Shown here one piece after another: positions 28,217 through 38,559 of a DNA stretch of 64,000 nucleotides. Below the pieces are notes generated by a model. It was not told where the DNA came from and made no database searches. It was given only the letters and a program-made list of their open reading frames with translations. Position 1 is the stretch's first letter. Each line of letters starts with the position of its first letter. The DNA is from Erythrobacter aureus (lineage in GTDB: Bacteria; Pseudomonadota; Alphaproteobacteria; Sphingomonadales; Sphingomonadaceae): contig NZ_CP031357.1 in the NCBI RefSeq assembly GCF_003355455.1, positions 846,501 to 910,500 on the forward strand, in the 5' to 3' direction. A program made the translations under genes and the position numbers.

Positions 28217-28671
28217 TGGCAGGCAGGCACTTCGACGAATGGCAGGTCGGCGACAAGCTGACCCATGAAATCCGGCGCACGGTGACGGAGGCGGACAATC
28301 TCTTCTTCACCGTGATGACTCACAATCCGCAGCCGCTCCACCTCGACGTGGAAGCGGCGAAGGAAAGCGAGTTCGGGCAGATCCTCGTCAATGGGACCTA
28401 TACCTTCTCGCTGATGGTGGGGCTGAGCGTGGGGGACACCACGCTCGGCACGCTGGTCGCCAATCTCGGCTACGACAAGCTGGTCATGCCCAAGCCGGTG
28501 TTCATCGGCGATACGCTGCATGCGACCAGCGAAGTGATCGGATTGCGCGAAAGCAAATCGCGCCCCGATACGGGCATCGTCACTTTCCTGCACGAGGCGG
28601 TGAACCAGCGCGGCGAAGTGGTGTGCCGCTGCGAGCGGTCGGCCCTGCTCAGAAAGAAGCCATCGAAATAG
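28216..28671 (+). CDS. MaoC family (R)-hydratase-like protein
   Basis: A 151-residue hot-dog fold protein. The MaoC signature is present: FTVMTHNPQPLHLDVEAA, with the hydratase-type aspartate/asparagine-histidine arrangement, then GQILVNGTYTFSLMVGLSV. Such enzymes add water to enoyl-CoA thioesters. Overlap of its ATG with the aldehyde dehydrogenase stop shows translational coupling, so it is the last step-gene of the acyl-CoA operon. Confidence 0.92.
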   Translation: MAGRHFDEWQVGDKLTHEIRRTVTEADNLFFTVMTHNPQPLHLDVEAAKESEFGQILVNGTYTFSLMVGLSVGDTTLGTLVANLGYDKLVMPKPVFIGDTLHATSEVIGLRESKSRPDTGIVTFLHEAVNQRGEVVCRCERSALLRKKPSK

Positions 28672-28721
28672 GCGCGTAACCTTTCTACTCCTCGCGCGTT
28701 TGGTGCGCTAGGGAGAGCGAC

Positions 28722-29378
28722 GTGTCGAGCAAGGAACCGGAAAGCGTCGAGGAAGTCATCGGCGAATTGGACGAGCTCGCCTCGAAGAGCGATGCCGTGC
28801 GTATCCGCGATGTGCTCGACGATTTCGGTGGGCGTAGTTTCGGCCCCTTCCTCCTGCTCCCCGCCTTGCTCGAAATCACGCCGATCGGCGGAATTCCGGG
28901 CGTGCCGAGCTTTCTGGCCGCAATCATCGCGCTGATCGCCATGCAAATGCTGATCGGCAAGGATCATGTCTGGCTGCCCGGTTTCGTCGAACGACGCGCG
29001 ATCGAATCGAAGAAGCTGCACAAGGCGGTCACAAAGCTGCGCGGCGTTGCCCGGTGGCTCGACGATCACAGCCGTGACCGTTTCGACTCGTTGACACGAG
29101 GCGTATGGATCAAGGTTGCCGCGGTGGCGGTTCTCCTCTTGTGCGCAACGGTCCCTCCGCTGGAATTTCTGCCATTCGCCAGCTCCGCGCCGATGCTCGC
29201 CATCGCGGCGATCGCCCTGGCCCTGATTGTACGGGACGGGCTGGTTATGGTCTCGGCCCTGTTGCTGGCAGCGGCGGCGCTTGGCGGCGGAACCTACTAT
29301 TACTACACATCGGACGGAGGCGAAGGCGCGGGTGGCATGGTTCTCGCGCCATCCTGGAACGCAGGCCACCGGGCTTGA
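28722..29378 (+). CDS. ExoD family membrane protein
   Basis: A 218-residue protein of the ExoD family (exopolysaccharide synthesis). A GTG start at 28722 is preceded by GGGAGAG. The N-terminal half has the ExoD blocks VLDDFGGRSFGPFLLLPALLE and IPGVPSFLAAIIALIAMQ. A hydrophobic C-terminal part holds three more membrane segments. ExoD in Rhizobium affects exopolysaccharide and alkaline tolerance, but the biochemical role is unknown. It stands 50 bases after maoC and 51 before the DUF3604 gene and may be transcribed with either. Confidence 0.88.
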   Translation: MSSKEPESVEEVIGELDELASKSDAVRIRDVLDDFGGRSFGPFLLLPALLEITPIGGIPGVPSFLAAIIALIAMQMLIGKDHVWLPGFVERRAIESKKLHKAVTKLRGVARWLDDHSRDRFDSLTRGVWIKVAAVAVLLLCATVPPLEFLPFASSAPMLAIAAIALALIVRDGLVMVSALLLAAAALGGGTYYYYTSDGGEGAGGMVLAPSWNAGHRA

Positions 29379-29429
29379 CCGCTGCCTCGCTCCGCGCTCA
29401 AGATGCGTCGGGGTCGAGGGAGAGGGATG

Positions 29430-31364
29430 ATGCGTACAGCTCTTTACGCGACCGTCGTGGTTTGGTTGCTCGGCGCCTGCTCGATGGGGCCGGGAGAACC
29501 GGCGGAAGACCAGCGCGGGGACGGCACCGATACGATCGAACTCGCCGAATTTCCCGACCGGCCCTATTGGGGCGACACGCATCTTCATACCGATATCTCC
29601 GTCGATGCCTTTGGATTCGGTGTCAGGCTGGGGGCGGAAGAGGCGCTGAAATTCGCGCGCGGCGACAAAGTCACAGCCACCACCGGCATGGAGGCGCAGC
29701 TCGACCGGCCGCTCGATTTCCTTGTGATCTCAGACCACTCCGACGCCATGGGGGCGACGCGCCGCCTGTACGATGCACCGCGCATGCTGGTGCGCGATCC
29801 GACATTGCGGCGCTGGTACGATATGATGCACGAAAGCCCCGAGCAATCGACCCGCGCGGTGGCCGAACTCATCACGGCGGCGGCAAATGACGAGATACCC
29901 GAGGCGTTGCGCGACCCCGCTCGCCAGGCGGCTGCGACACGCGAACTGTGGGACACCCACCTCGCCATGCTGGACCGGTACAACCGTCCCGGCGAATTCA
30001 CGGCCTTCGCGGGGTTCGAATGGACGCTGATGCCCGATGGCAACAATCTCCACCGCGTGGTGATGTTCAGGGATGGCAGCGTGAAGACCGGACAAGTGGT
30101 GCCGTTTCCCGGCCTCGATACGACGCCCGAACAGCTATGGGATTATATGGAGGCCTATGAGGCCAATACCGGCGGACGTGTGCTGGCCATCCCGCATAAT
30201 TCCAACCTGTCCAATGGCTTGATGTTCGATCTGGTCGGACCCGATGGCGGGGCGATGGGGGCCGATTATGCCCGCCGCCGTGCGCGCTACGAGCCCGTGG
30301 TCGAGGCCACGCAGATCAAGGGCGACAGCGAGACGCATCCCTTCCTCTCCCCGAACGACGAGTTTGCCGCATTCGGTGTGGCGGGTTGGGAGCTGGGCAA
30401 CCTTCCTCTAACCCGCCGCTCGACGCCCGACATGTATGCGGGCAGCTATGTGCGCAGCGCGCTGCTGCGCGGATTGACGCTCGAACAGCAGATGGGAGTC
30501 AATCCCTATGCTTTCGGCCTGATCGGATCGACCGACAGCCATACCGCACTGGCGACGGGCGACGAGGACAATTTCTTCGGCAAGCATACCGGCAGCGAAC
30601 CACACGCCGAGCGTGCCTTGGCCGCGCAAAACCTTGGAACGCGGGAAGGGCGTTTTGGTTGGCACTATCTTGCCGGCGGTTACGCGGCGGCGTGGGCGCG
30701 AGGCAATACGCGCGCGGAAATCTTCGACGCCTTTATGCGGCGCGAAGTCTACGCGACCACTGGCCCGCGCATGGTCTTGCGCCTGTTCGCCGGGTTCGAT
30801 TTTGCCGAGGACGACTGGGATGGCGACTGGGTCCGCGCGGGCTATATGCGCGGCGTTCCGATGGGCGGCGATCTGGAAGATAGCGGCCGGGCGCCGATAT
30901 TCCTCATCTCCGCGCTGAAGGATCCCGATGGCGCCAATCTCGACCGGGTGCAGGTGATCAAGGGCTGGGTCGATGCCAACGGCCAGGCGCAGGAGCGCGT
31001 CTATGACGTTGCCTGGTCGGATATGGATGGCGAACGGCGTCGCATTGGCGGCAAAGTACCCGCTGTGGGCGATACCGTGGTCCGGCGCGAGGCGACTTAC
31101 GAGAACTCGATCGGCGCGGCGGAATTGCGCGCGACCTGGCGCGATCCCGACTATCGCCCGGGCCAGCGCGCCTTCTATTACGTGCGCGCGATCGAGATCC
31201 CGACGCCGAGCTGGGTCCTGTTCGATGCCAGGCGTTTCGGCTTCGACCTGCCGCCCGAGGTGGTCGAGGCGAACGTGATTCAGGAACGCGCCTATTCCTC
31301 GCCCGTCTGGCTGCGACCGCGCCGGGGGCCGGGCGATGCGCCGCGCATCATGGACGAGGGATGA
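29430..31364 (+). CDS. DUF3604 lipoprotein, PHP-like metallohydrolase fold
   Basis: A 644-residue protein. The start at 29430 (an ATG three bases upstream is equally open) follows GGGAG at good spacing and opens a lipoprotein signal with lipobox LGAC. The body is a full-length DUF3604 protein. Motifs YWGDTHLHTDIS, FLVISDHSDAMG, FAGFEWT and AIPHNSN resemble PHP-type metal-binding motifs, so a metal-dependent phosphoesterase or related hydrolase is likely. DUF3604 has no established activity that I know of. It overlaps the PpiC-like gene (ATGA). Confidence 0.9.
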   Translation: MRTALYATVVVWLLGACSMGPGEPAEDQRGDGTDTIELAEFPDRPYWGDTHLHTDISVDAFGFGVRLGAEEALKFARGDKVTATTGMEAQLDRPLDFLVISDHSDAMGATRRLYDAPRMLVRDPTLRRWYDMMHESPEQSTRAVAELITAAANDEIPEALRDPARQAAATRELWDTHLAMLDRYNRPGEFTAFAGFEWTLMPDGNNLHRVVMFRDGSVKTGQVVPFPGLDTTPEQLWDYMEAYEANTGGRVLAIPHNSNLSNGLMFDLVGPDGGAMGADYARRRARYEPVVEATQIKGDSETHPFLSPNDEFAAFGVAGWELGNLPLTRRSTPDMYAGSYVRSALLRGLTLEQQMGVNPYAFGLIGSTDSHTALATGDEDNFFGKHTGSEPHAERALAAQNLGTREGRFGWHYLAGGYAAAWARGNTRAEIFDAFMRREVYATTGPRMVLRLFAGFDFAEDDWDGDWVRAGYMRGVPMGGDLEDSGRAPIFLISALKDPDGANLDRVQVIKGWVDANGQAQERVYDVAWSDMDGERRRIGGKVPAVGDTVVRREATYENSIGAAELRATWRDPDYRPGQRAFYYVRAIEIPTPSWVLFDARRFGFDLPPEVVEANVIQERAYSSPVWLRPRRGPGDAPRIMDEG

Positions 31365-32149
31365 TCCGCACGCTGCTGCGCGATCCGCTCGCGCACTTCC
31401 TTCTTGCCGGGGCAGCCATCTGGGGCGCGCTCGCGCTGATCGGCGATCCGGTCGATCCGGCGAGCCGAACGATCGAGCTGTCGCGCGAGCGGCAGGCAGG
31501 GATCGCGTTGGGCTTCGAGCGAATGATGGGCCGCCCGCCGACCGATGCCGAAATGGACGCGGCCATCGCACGCTGGGTGCGCGAGGAAGTGCTTTACCGC
31601 GAGGCCATGCGGCTGGGTGTCGACCAAGGCGATGCGGTCGTGCGGCGGCGGCTGGCGACCAAGATGGACGAGCTCGCTGGAGCAGAGGCGGAGGTCGTGC
31701 GGCCGACCGATGCAGTCCTCGAACGGTGGCTTGCCGACAATGCGGAACGCTATGCCGAGGGTCACGCGATTAGCTTCGCACAGGCTTTTTTCCCGAGCGC
31801 GCAGACCGCCCGCGACGCGCTCGGCGGGCCGGCTCCACCCCGGGGCACAGCGATAAGTCTGCCGAGGTCGGCCGACGCCATGAAAATGGCCGAAGTCGAA
31901 GCGGTTTTCGGACGGGAATTCGCGTCCGGGCTTTCCGCTCTCTCCGCCGATGAGACGTGGCAGGGGCCGATCCGCTCGGGATTTGGCTGGCACCTCGTAC
32001 GCCTCGACCGCCGGACGGCGGGAAGCGTACCGGCACTCGACGAAATCCGCGAACGGGTCGAGGCCGACTGGCGCAGCGCGACCATCGCCGAGCGGCGCCA
32101 GCGCGCTTACGAAGTGCTGCGCGAGGCCTATACGGTCGAGGTCGAGTGA
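31361..32149 (+). CDS. PpiC/parvulin-like peptidyl-prolyl isomerase, membrane anchored
   Basis: A 262-residue protein starting with a short cytoplasmic stretch and one transmembrane segment (HFLLAGAAIWGALALIG). A SurA/PrsA-like helical region follows, then a divergent parvulin domain from about residue 135 (GHAISFAQAFFPS ... WQGPIRSGFGWHLVRL). The start overlaps the DUF3604 stop and its own stop overlaps the HupE start, so the three proteins are made together. A role as dedicated periplasmic chaperone for its neighbours is an inference. Confidence 0.85.
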   Translation: MIRTLLRDPLAHFLLAGAAIWGALALIGDPVDPASRTIELSRERQAGIALGFERMMGRPPTDAEMDAAIARWVREEVLYREAMRLGVDQGDAVVRRRLATKMDELAGAEAEVVRPTDAVLERWLADNAERYAEGHAISFAQAFFPSAQTARDALGGPAPPRGTAISLPRSADAMKMAEVEAVFGREFASGLSALSADETWQGPIRSGFGWHLVRLDRRTAGSVPALDEIRERVEADWRSATIAERRQRAYEVLREAYTVEVE

Positions 32150-33117
32150 TCCGCTGGCTTGCCGCGCTGTGCCTGCTCGTGTTGAGCGCACCCGCGCTGG
32201 CGGACGAGATGCGACCGGTCGCAATCCAGTTCGAGCAAATCGGCGGACCCGATTGGCGGCTAGGCTGGCGCCAGCCGATCGCCAGTGCGGCGGACGACCG
32301 CATGGCGATGCCGCGACTTCCGGAGAATTGCCGTATCGAAGGAGACATCCAGCGCCGGATGGCGCCGCTGGCTGCTCACGGCAATGCACGTGTGATTTGC
32401 GACGGCACCGTTGCCGGTGAGTCGATCGGCTGGCCTGCCTTCCCCGGCCATGGCGAGGCGATCCTGCGGGTCGCGCCGCTGGATCGCGGCGTGCAGGTCC
32501 ATCGCCTGACGCCCGAAGAACCCACGGCCATGATCGCCGCAAAGCCCTCTTCCGCGCAGGTCTGGCGCGGCTATTTCGTCATCGGCGTCGAGCATATCCT
32601 TGCCGGATGGGATCACCTGCTGTTCGTCATCGCGCTGGTCCTGCTCGTCGCGCGGCCCTGGCCGGTGGTGAAAGCTGCCACGGCCTTCACAGTCGCCCAT
32701 TCGATCACGCTCGCGGCGGTCACGCTGGGCTTCGAAGGCATCCGGCAGGACGTCGTCGAGGCGCTGATCGCGCTGTCGATCGTATTCCTTGCCGTGGAAA
32801 TCGCACGGGGCAGTCGCGATACACTCACCCGCCGCTTGCCGTGGCTGGTCGCCTTCGCCTTTGGCCTGCTGCACGGTTTCGGTTTTGCCGGGGCCTTGCG
32901 CGAGATCGGCCTGCCGGAGGGCGAGGTGCCCGCCGCGCTGGTCAGCTTCAATCTGGGCGTCGAGGCGGGGCAATTGCTTGTCGTTGCCGCCGTCCTGATA
33001 CTCATGGAGTGGGTCGGGCGGCTGCGTCCGGATGCCAGACCGCAGCTGATCCGGTTCTCCGCCTATGCGATCGGTATCACGGGCAGCTATTGGCTGATCG
33101 ACCGGCTCGTCGCCTGA
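32146..33117 (+). CDS. HupE/UreJ family membrane protein
   Basis: A 323-residue protein. The GTG start at 32146 overlaps the previous TGA and opens a signal peptide (VIRWLAALCLLVLSAPALA). A soluble periplasmic domain of about 130 residues precedes a C-terminal domain with six hydrophobic helices. It carries the HupE_UreJ_2 motif GVEHILAGWDHLLFVIALVLL and the LLHGFGFAGAL block. HupE/UreJ relatives transport nickel or cobalt, but this long, two-domain subfamily is uncharacterised. It completes the DUF3604-PpiC-HupE trio. Confidence 0.88.
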   Translation: MIRWLAALCLLVLSAPALADEMRPVAIQFEQIGGPDWRLGWRQPIASAADDRMAMPRLPENCRIEGDIQRRMAPLAAHGNARVICDGTVAGESIGWPAFPGHGEAILRVAPLDRGVQVHRLTPEEPTAMIAAKPSSAQVWRGYFVIGVEHILAGWDHLLFVIALVLLVARPWPVVKAATAFTVAHSITLAAVTLGFEGIRQDVVEALIALSIVFLAVEIARGSRDTLTRRLPWLVAFAFGLLHGFGFAGALREIGLPEGEVPAALVSFNLGVEAGQLLVVAAVLILMEWVGRLRPDARPQLIRFSAYAIGITGSYWLIDRLVA

Positions 33118-33197
33118 AAGCGGAATTTCCGTGCAGCCCTGCAACTTGCCATTCCCCGGTTGCACCCTACATTATCGGCAGTGAAAGGACTCCGCGC

Positions 33198-35156
<1,959 letters not shown>

Positions 35157-35198
35157 TCACCGTGACTGACATTTCCTGTTCAGTTTCACTGCGATAAA

Positions 35199-35224
35199 GC
35201 CCTCCCGGTATCCATCGGGAGGGC
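35199..35224 (+). promoter_or_regulatory. Hairpin between ftsH and the next gene: weak terminator or SD-sequestering stem
   Basis: A nine-base perfect stem, GCCCTCCCG (35199-35207) with CGGGAGGGC (35216-35224), loop of 8. Only a short T-poor tail (CATTTC) follows. The 3-prime arm contains GGGAGGG, the only plausible Shine-Dalgarno for the gene starting at 35231, so folding would also hide that site. Confidence 0.6.
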
Positions 35225-35230
35225 CATTTC

Positions 35231-35620
35231 ATGCGTATCGGTGTCACTGCTCTGGGCTGTGCTTTGCTCGCCTCTGGCGCGCAACTCGCCGCCGGTCCCT
35301 CGGAAGAGGTGAATGCCGAGCAATTCTACACGACCGCAAGGCAGGTCGAGAAGAAGGGCGCCCTCGCGCTGTTCGACAAAAGGACCAAGGTCATGCAGGC
35401 ACAGATAAAGGATGCGGCCCTCAGTGCCCGTGCCGCCAACGCGGCGGCCACAGACCGGGGCAGCCCGCATTTCTGCGTCCCCGACGCCGCACGCAAGAAA
35501 GGCCTCAACGTGCAACAGGTTCTCAATATGTTGGGCGGCCTTGGGCAACCCTTGCGCCAGCGTTCGACCCTCCAGGCCGCATGGCTGGAGGCGCTCAAGA
35601 AGAGCTATCCTTGCCGCTAG
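35231..35620 (+). CDS. Small exported protein resembling Rap1a/Tai immunity proteins
   Basis: A 129-residue protein with a signal peptide (cleavage near QLAAG). The C-terminal half has the pattern FCVPDAARKKGLNVQQVLNML ... TLQAAWLEALKKSYPC, a disulfide-capable arrangement resembling the Rap1a/Tai domain of periplasmic proteins that neutralise amidase effectors. The match is by eye and no effector gene is near, so an immunity function is not claimed. It may be a general periplasmic protein. Its ribosome binding site lies in the hairpin just upstream. Confidence 0.6.
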   Translation: MRIGVTALGCALLASGAQLAAGPSEEVNAEQFYTTARQVEKKGALALFDKRTKVMQAQIKDAALSARAANAAATDRGSPHFCVPDAARKKGLNVQQVLNMLGGLGQPLRQRSTLQAAWLEALKKSYPCR

Positions 35621-35623
35621 GCG

Positions 35624-36800
35624 CTAGAACAGCCCCAGCAGCATCAGCAGCGATGTGAAGAGCCCGAGGACGATTGCTATCAGAATGCTGAGTACCGAAA
35701 GGCGCCAGAAGGCCGAAAAGCGCGACAGGGCATAGGTTCCGCGCAGGTGCTTGTAGATGTGAATCGGTGGGATCAACAACGATCCCAAAGCCACTATGCT
35801 CGTGGGCATGCCTGCCATTCCGCCCAATACGATGGCCAAAATCAGCAGCGTCATGAAGGCGAGCGAGTAGGTGACGAAAATGGCATGGTCATAAGCGCGG
35901 AAGCGGCGCTTCCAGAAGAACAGCAGCCAGACGAAGGGAACCGATAGGGGAATGAGCAGCCAGCTGAATTTATAAAAGCTGGTCTGCAACTTGTAGAGCA
36001 TCAGGCCGGGGTTTTGCTGCCACTTTTCGAGCCCCTTTTTCAGCCACCCGGCATTCGCGGAGTCGAGGTTCCAGTCCTCCCCGATCGCTGTGACCTCGGC
36101 GAGGTCTTGCGGATCGGTGTTCGTCACGATCTGGGGCGATTGGCCTTGCGAGAGACTCGCCGGTTCTTCTCCGGTTGGCCCCTTGAGAAACGGCAGTTCC
36201 TGGCGCGCTTGCGCCACTGCGGCGAGCTGCCGTTCCAGCTCGGCGAGCTCTTCTTCGGCGCCCGCGCGCTGGGCATGCCCCGTTTCAGGGCGGCGATGCG
36301 CTCTGCCAACGTGTCGCGTCGATTTTCAAGCCGCTCGACCTGCTCTCCGGCCAGTTCCCGCAATTGCGCATCGGTATCGCCGCGCAGGTCGGTGGGGCAC
36401 TGATGCCGGCGATCTGGAATACGGCGAACATCAGGAAGATGGAGAACAGGAACAGCGCCATCGGCGAAACGAAGCGCGTGCGTTCCCCGTCGATATATCG
36501 CCGGGTGAGCTCGCCGGGCTTGAACAGCAGTCTAGGCAGGGTGCGCCAGGTTTTGCTGTCGAAGTGCACCGCGCCATGCGCGATATCGTGCATGAACGCA
36601 CTCAGCGTGCGATGCAGATGCGCTTTCTGGCCGCAGTGATGGCAATGTTCGCCGACCAGCTGTGTGCCGCAATTGAGACAGGCGCCTTCGGCGAAATGTC
36701 CTTTTTTCAGCGGGGTGGCGCCACCCGGTCTTTCCGCAACCGCCTTGGCGTATAATCCGCCCTCGACTGCCGTGCCGAGCCCTTCAACGATGTCGCTCAT
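35624..36800 (-). pseudogene. DUF3667 membrane protein gene with two one-base frameshifts
   Basis: The start ATG at 36800 has a strong AGGAGG site. The N-terminal part is clear DUF3667: a zinc-ribbon-like pair CLNCGT and CHHCGQ, then TLPRLLFKPGELTRRYIDGER and a membrane segment. The frame then changes at about 36394-36397 and again at 36278-36281, each time by one missing base in a run of four G/C. Restoring them gives one continuous protein of about 392 residues, with a coiled-coil middle and C-terminal helices (FSWLLIPLSVPFVWLLFFW). The gene is either a recent pseudogene or an intact gene with sequencing errors. Confidence 0.8.
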
Positions 36801-36853
36801 TGCACCTCCTGTCGCGGCGCAGGATAGAGAGGGCGGCCGTAATGTCGCAACGC

Positions 36854-36879
36854 AAAAGGCCGCCCCACGGGCGGCCTTT
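36854..36879 (-). terminator. Rho-independent terminator of rpoZ
   Basis: GGCCGCCC (36858-36865) pairs with GGGCGGCC (36869-36876) across a 3-base loop. On the minus strand four T follow. It starts 28 bases past the rpoZ stop. Confidence 0.85.
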
Positions 36880-36906
36880 CCACGGTTCGGCGATCTTACG
36901 CTCGGC

Positions 36907-37251
36907 TCAGCCGTCGTAATCGGCGCCGATCGAGGTCGAGCGAGTGGGTGCCGACGCGGTAATCCGCAGCGCCTCCGCCGACTGGCTGAGCGAGCCGACT
37001 TCATCGATCTCGTCATCATCGTCCGGCAGAATTTTCTGCAGATTGGTAACGGCCGCTTCCTTGAGATCCTTGGGCTTGATCGTCTGCTCCGCGATTTCGC
37101 GGAGGGCCACCACCGGGTTCTTGTCGCGATCGCGGTCGAGGGTCAGCTCGGCACCGCCCGAAATCTCGCGCGCCCGCTGGGCGGCCAGCAGAACGAGATC
37201 GAAACGGTTGGGGACCTTGTCTACGCAGTCTTCGACGGTAACGCGCGCCAT
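36907..37251 (-). CDS. rpoZ: DNA-directed RNA polymerase omega subunit
   Basis: A 114-residue omega subunit. The N-terminus MARVTVEDCVDKVPNRFDLVL and RAREISGGAE block are diagnostic; NPVVALREIAEQTI follows. It assists assembly of the beta-prime subunit and in many bacteria mediates ppGpp response. The acidic stretch LPDDDDEIDEV and serine-rich end form a C-terminal extension common in Alphaproteobacteria. It is monocistronic here, closed by its own terminator; spoT, a frequent neighbour, is not present. Confidence 0.97.
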   Translation of the reverse strand: MARVTVEDCVDKVPNRFDLVLLAAQRAREISGGAELTLDRDRDKNPVVALREIAEQTIKPKDLKEAAVTNLQKILPDDDDEIDEVGSLSQSAEALRITASAPTRSTSIGADYDG

Positions 37252-37364
37252 GGGGCACTCCGATGCAAATCAAGTGATTCCGGGGAAGCGCCGCATTTAA
37301 GCCGGGGACGCGGCATAGTCAAGGATTTGCACCGGAGAGCCAGCACGGATAAGCGGTCAAGCCG

Positions 37365-38555
37365 ATGGCCGATGCCTACCCTGATAAAGAGTCTGCGGGT
37401 CCTGCTCCTTGGCGGGAACTGGAGACGTTCGAAATTACCGCGCAGGGCCATAGTTTCACGGTTTTTCCGGCAGGTTCGCAGCGGCTCGATGCGCTGCTCG
37501 AAATGATCTCCGGCGCGAAGCGGTCGATCCGGCTATTCTACTACATGTTCGTGGATGACGATACCGGACAACGCGTCCGTGATGCGCTGGCGCAAGCCGC
37601 GCGGCGCGGTGTGGATGTGGTCCTGCTGGTCGATGGTTTCGGTGAGGACGTGGAGGAGGGATTTTTCGAGCCACTGCTTGATGCAGGCGGCCGCTATCAT
37701 CGCTTTTTGGCCAAATGGTCCCGGCGGGCTCTCATCCGAAATCACCAGAAACTGGTGGTGGTGGATGAAGATGTCGCGATGATCGGTGGTTTCAACATCG
37801 AACACGACTATTTCGAAACGCCCGAGAACAATGGCTGGCACGATCTCGGCGTCAGGCTCACCGGCGATGCGGTCGCCCGGTTGATCGAATGGTTCGATGA
37901 GATCGAGGATTGGGTCTCGCGTCCGAATGCGCAGTTTCGTGCGATCATTCGCAAGGTCATGCGCTGGAAACCGGGCAATGGGCCGGTGCGGCTGTTGATC
38001 GGCGGCCCGACGAGAGGGCTGTCGAGCTGGGCCAAATGCGTGGCCGAGGATATCGAGCGCGCCGACAGGCTCGACATGGTCATGGCCTATTTTTCCCCGT
38101 CCAAGCGGATGCTGCGGCGCATGGGCAAAATGGCTCAGCGCGGCGAAATGAACCTGATCATGGCGGGCAAATCGGACAATGGGGCGACTATCGGCGCGGC
38201 GCGTTCGCTCTATCACTATCTGCTTTCGCAAGGGGCGAGAATTTGGGAGTTCCGGCCCAGTAAACTGCATATGAAGCTGCTCGTGGTGGACGATGCCGTC
38301 TATCTCGGCAGCGCCAATTTCGACATGCGCAGCCTGTATGTGAATCTGGAGTTGATGTTACGCGTCGAGGATGCCGGGTTCGCCGAAAGGATGCGCCGGT
38401 TCATCGCCGATCACCATTCAGGTTCCAAGGAAATTACCCCCGCTGCCCATTTGCGCAAGTCGACCCTGTGGAACCGCATCCGCTGGAACCTTAGCTGGTT
38501 TATCGTTGCCGTGGTCGATTACAATGTCGCCCGGCGGCTCAATCTCGGATTGTAG
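37365..38555 (+). CDS. Phospholipase D-like protein (cardiolipin synthase-like)
   Basis: A 396-residue protein with two HKD motifs: HQKLVVVDEDVAMIGGFN in the N-terminal half and HMKLLVVDDAVYLGSANFD in the C-terminal half. Both are complete (HxKx4Dx6GG/S-N). The N-terminal membrane helices of classical Cls are missing, as in ClsB-like enzymes, though a hydrophobic C-terminal segment (WNLSWFIVAVV) is present. It likely makes cardiolipin or transfers phosphatidyl groups. It converges with dnaB, the two stops being 4 bases apart. Confidence 0.9.
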   Translation: MADAYPDKESAGPAPWRELETFEITAQGHSFTVFPAGSQRLDALLEMISGAKRSIRLFYYMFVDDDTGQRVRDALAQAARRGVDVVLLVDGFGEDVEEGFFEPLLDAGGRYHRFLAKWSRRALIRNHQKLVVVDEDVAMIGGFNIEHDYFETPENNGWHDLGVRLTGDAVARLIEWFDEIEDWVSRPNAQFRAIIRKVMRWKPGNGPVRLLIGGPTRGLSSWAKCVAEDIERADRLDMVMAYFSPSKRMLRRMGKMAQRGEMNLIMAGKSDNGATIGAARSLYHYLLSQGARIWEFRPSKLHMKLLVVDDAVYLGSANFDMRSLYVNLELMLRVEDAGFAERMRRFIADHHSGSKEITPAAHLRKSTLWNRIRWNLSWFIVAVVDYNVARRLNLGL

Positions 38556-38559
38556 AGAC

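Noticed and set aside
35624..36800. Programmed frameshifting in the DUF3667 gene
   Set aside because: Neither junction has a slippery heptamer with a downstream structure, and two shifts in the same direction at G/C tetramers fit deletion errors better.
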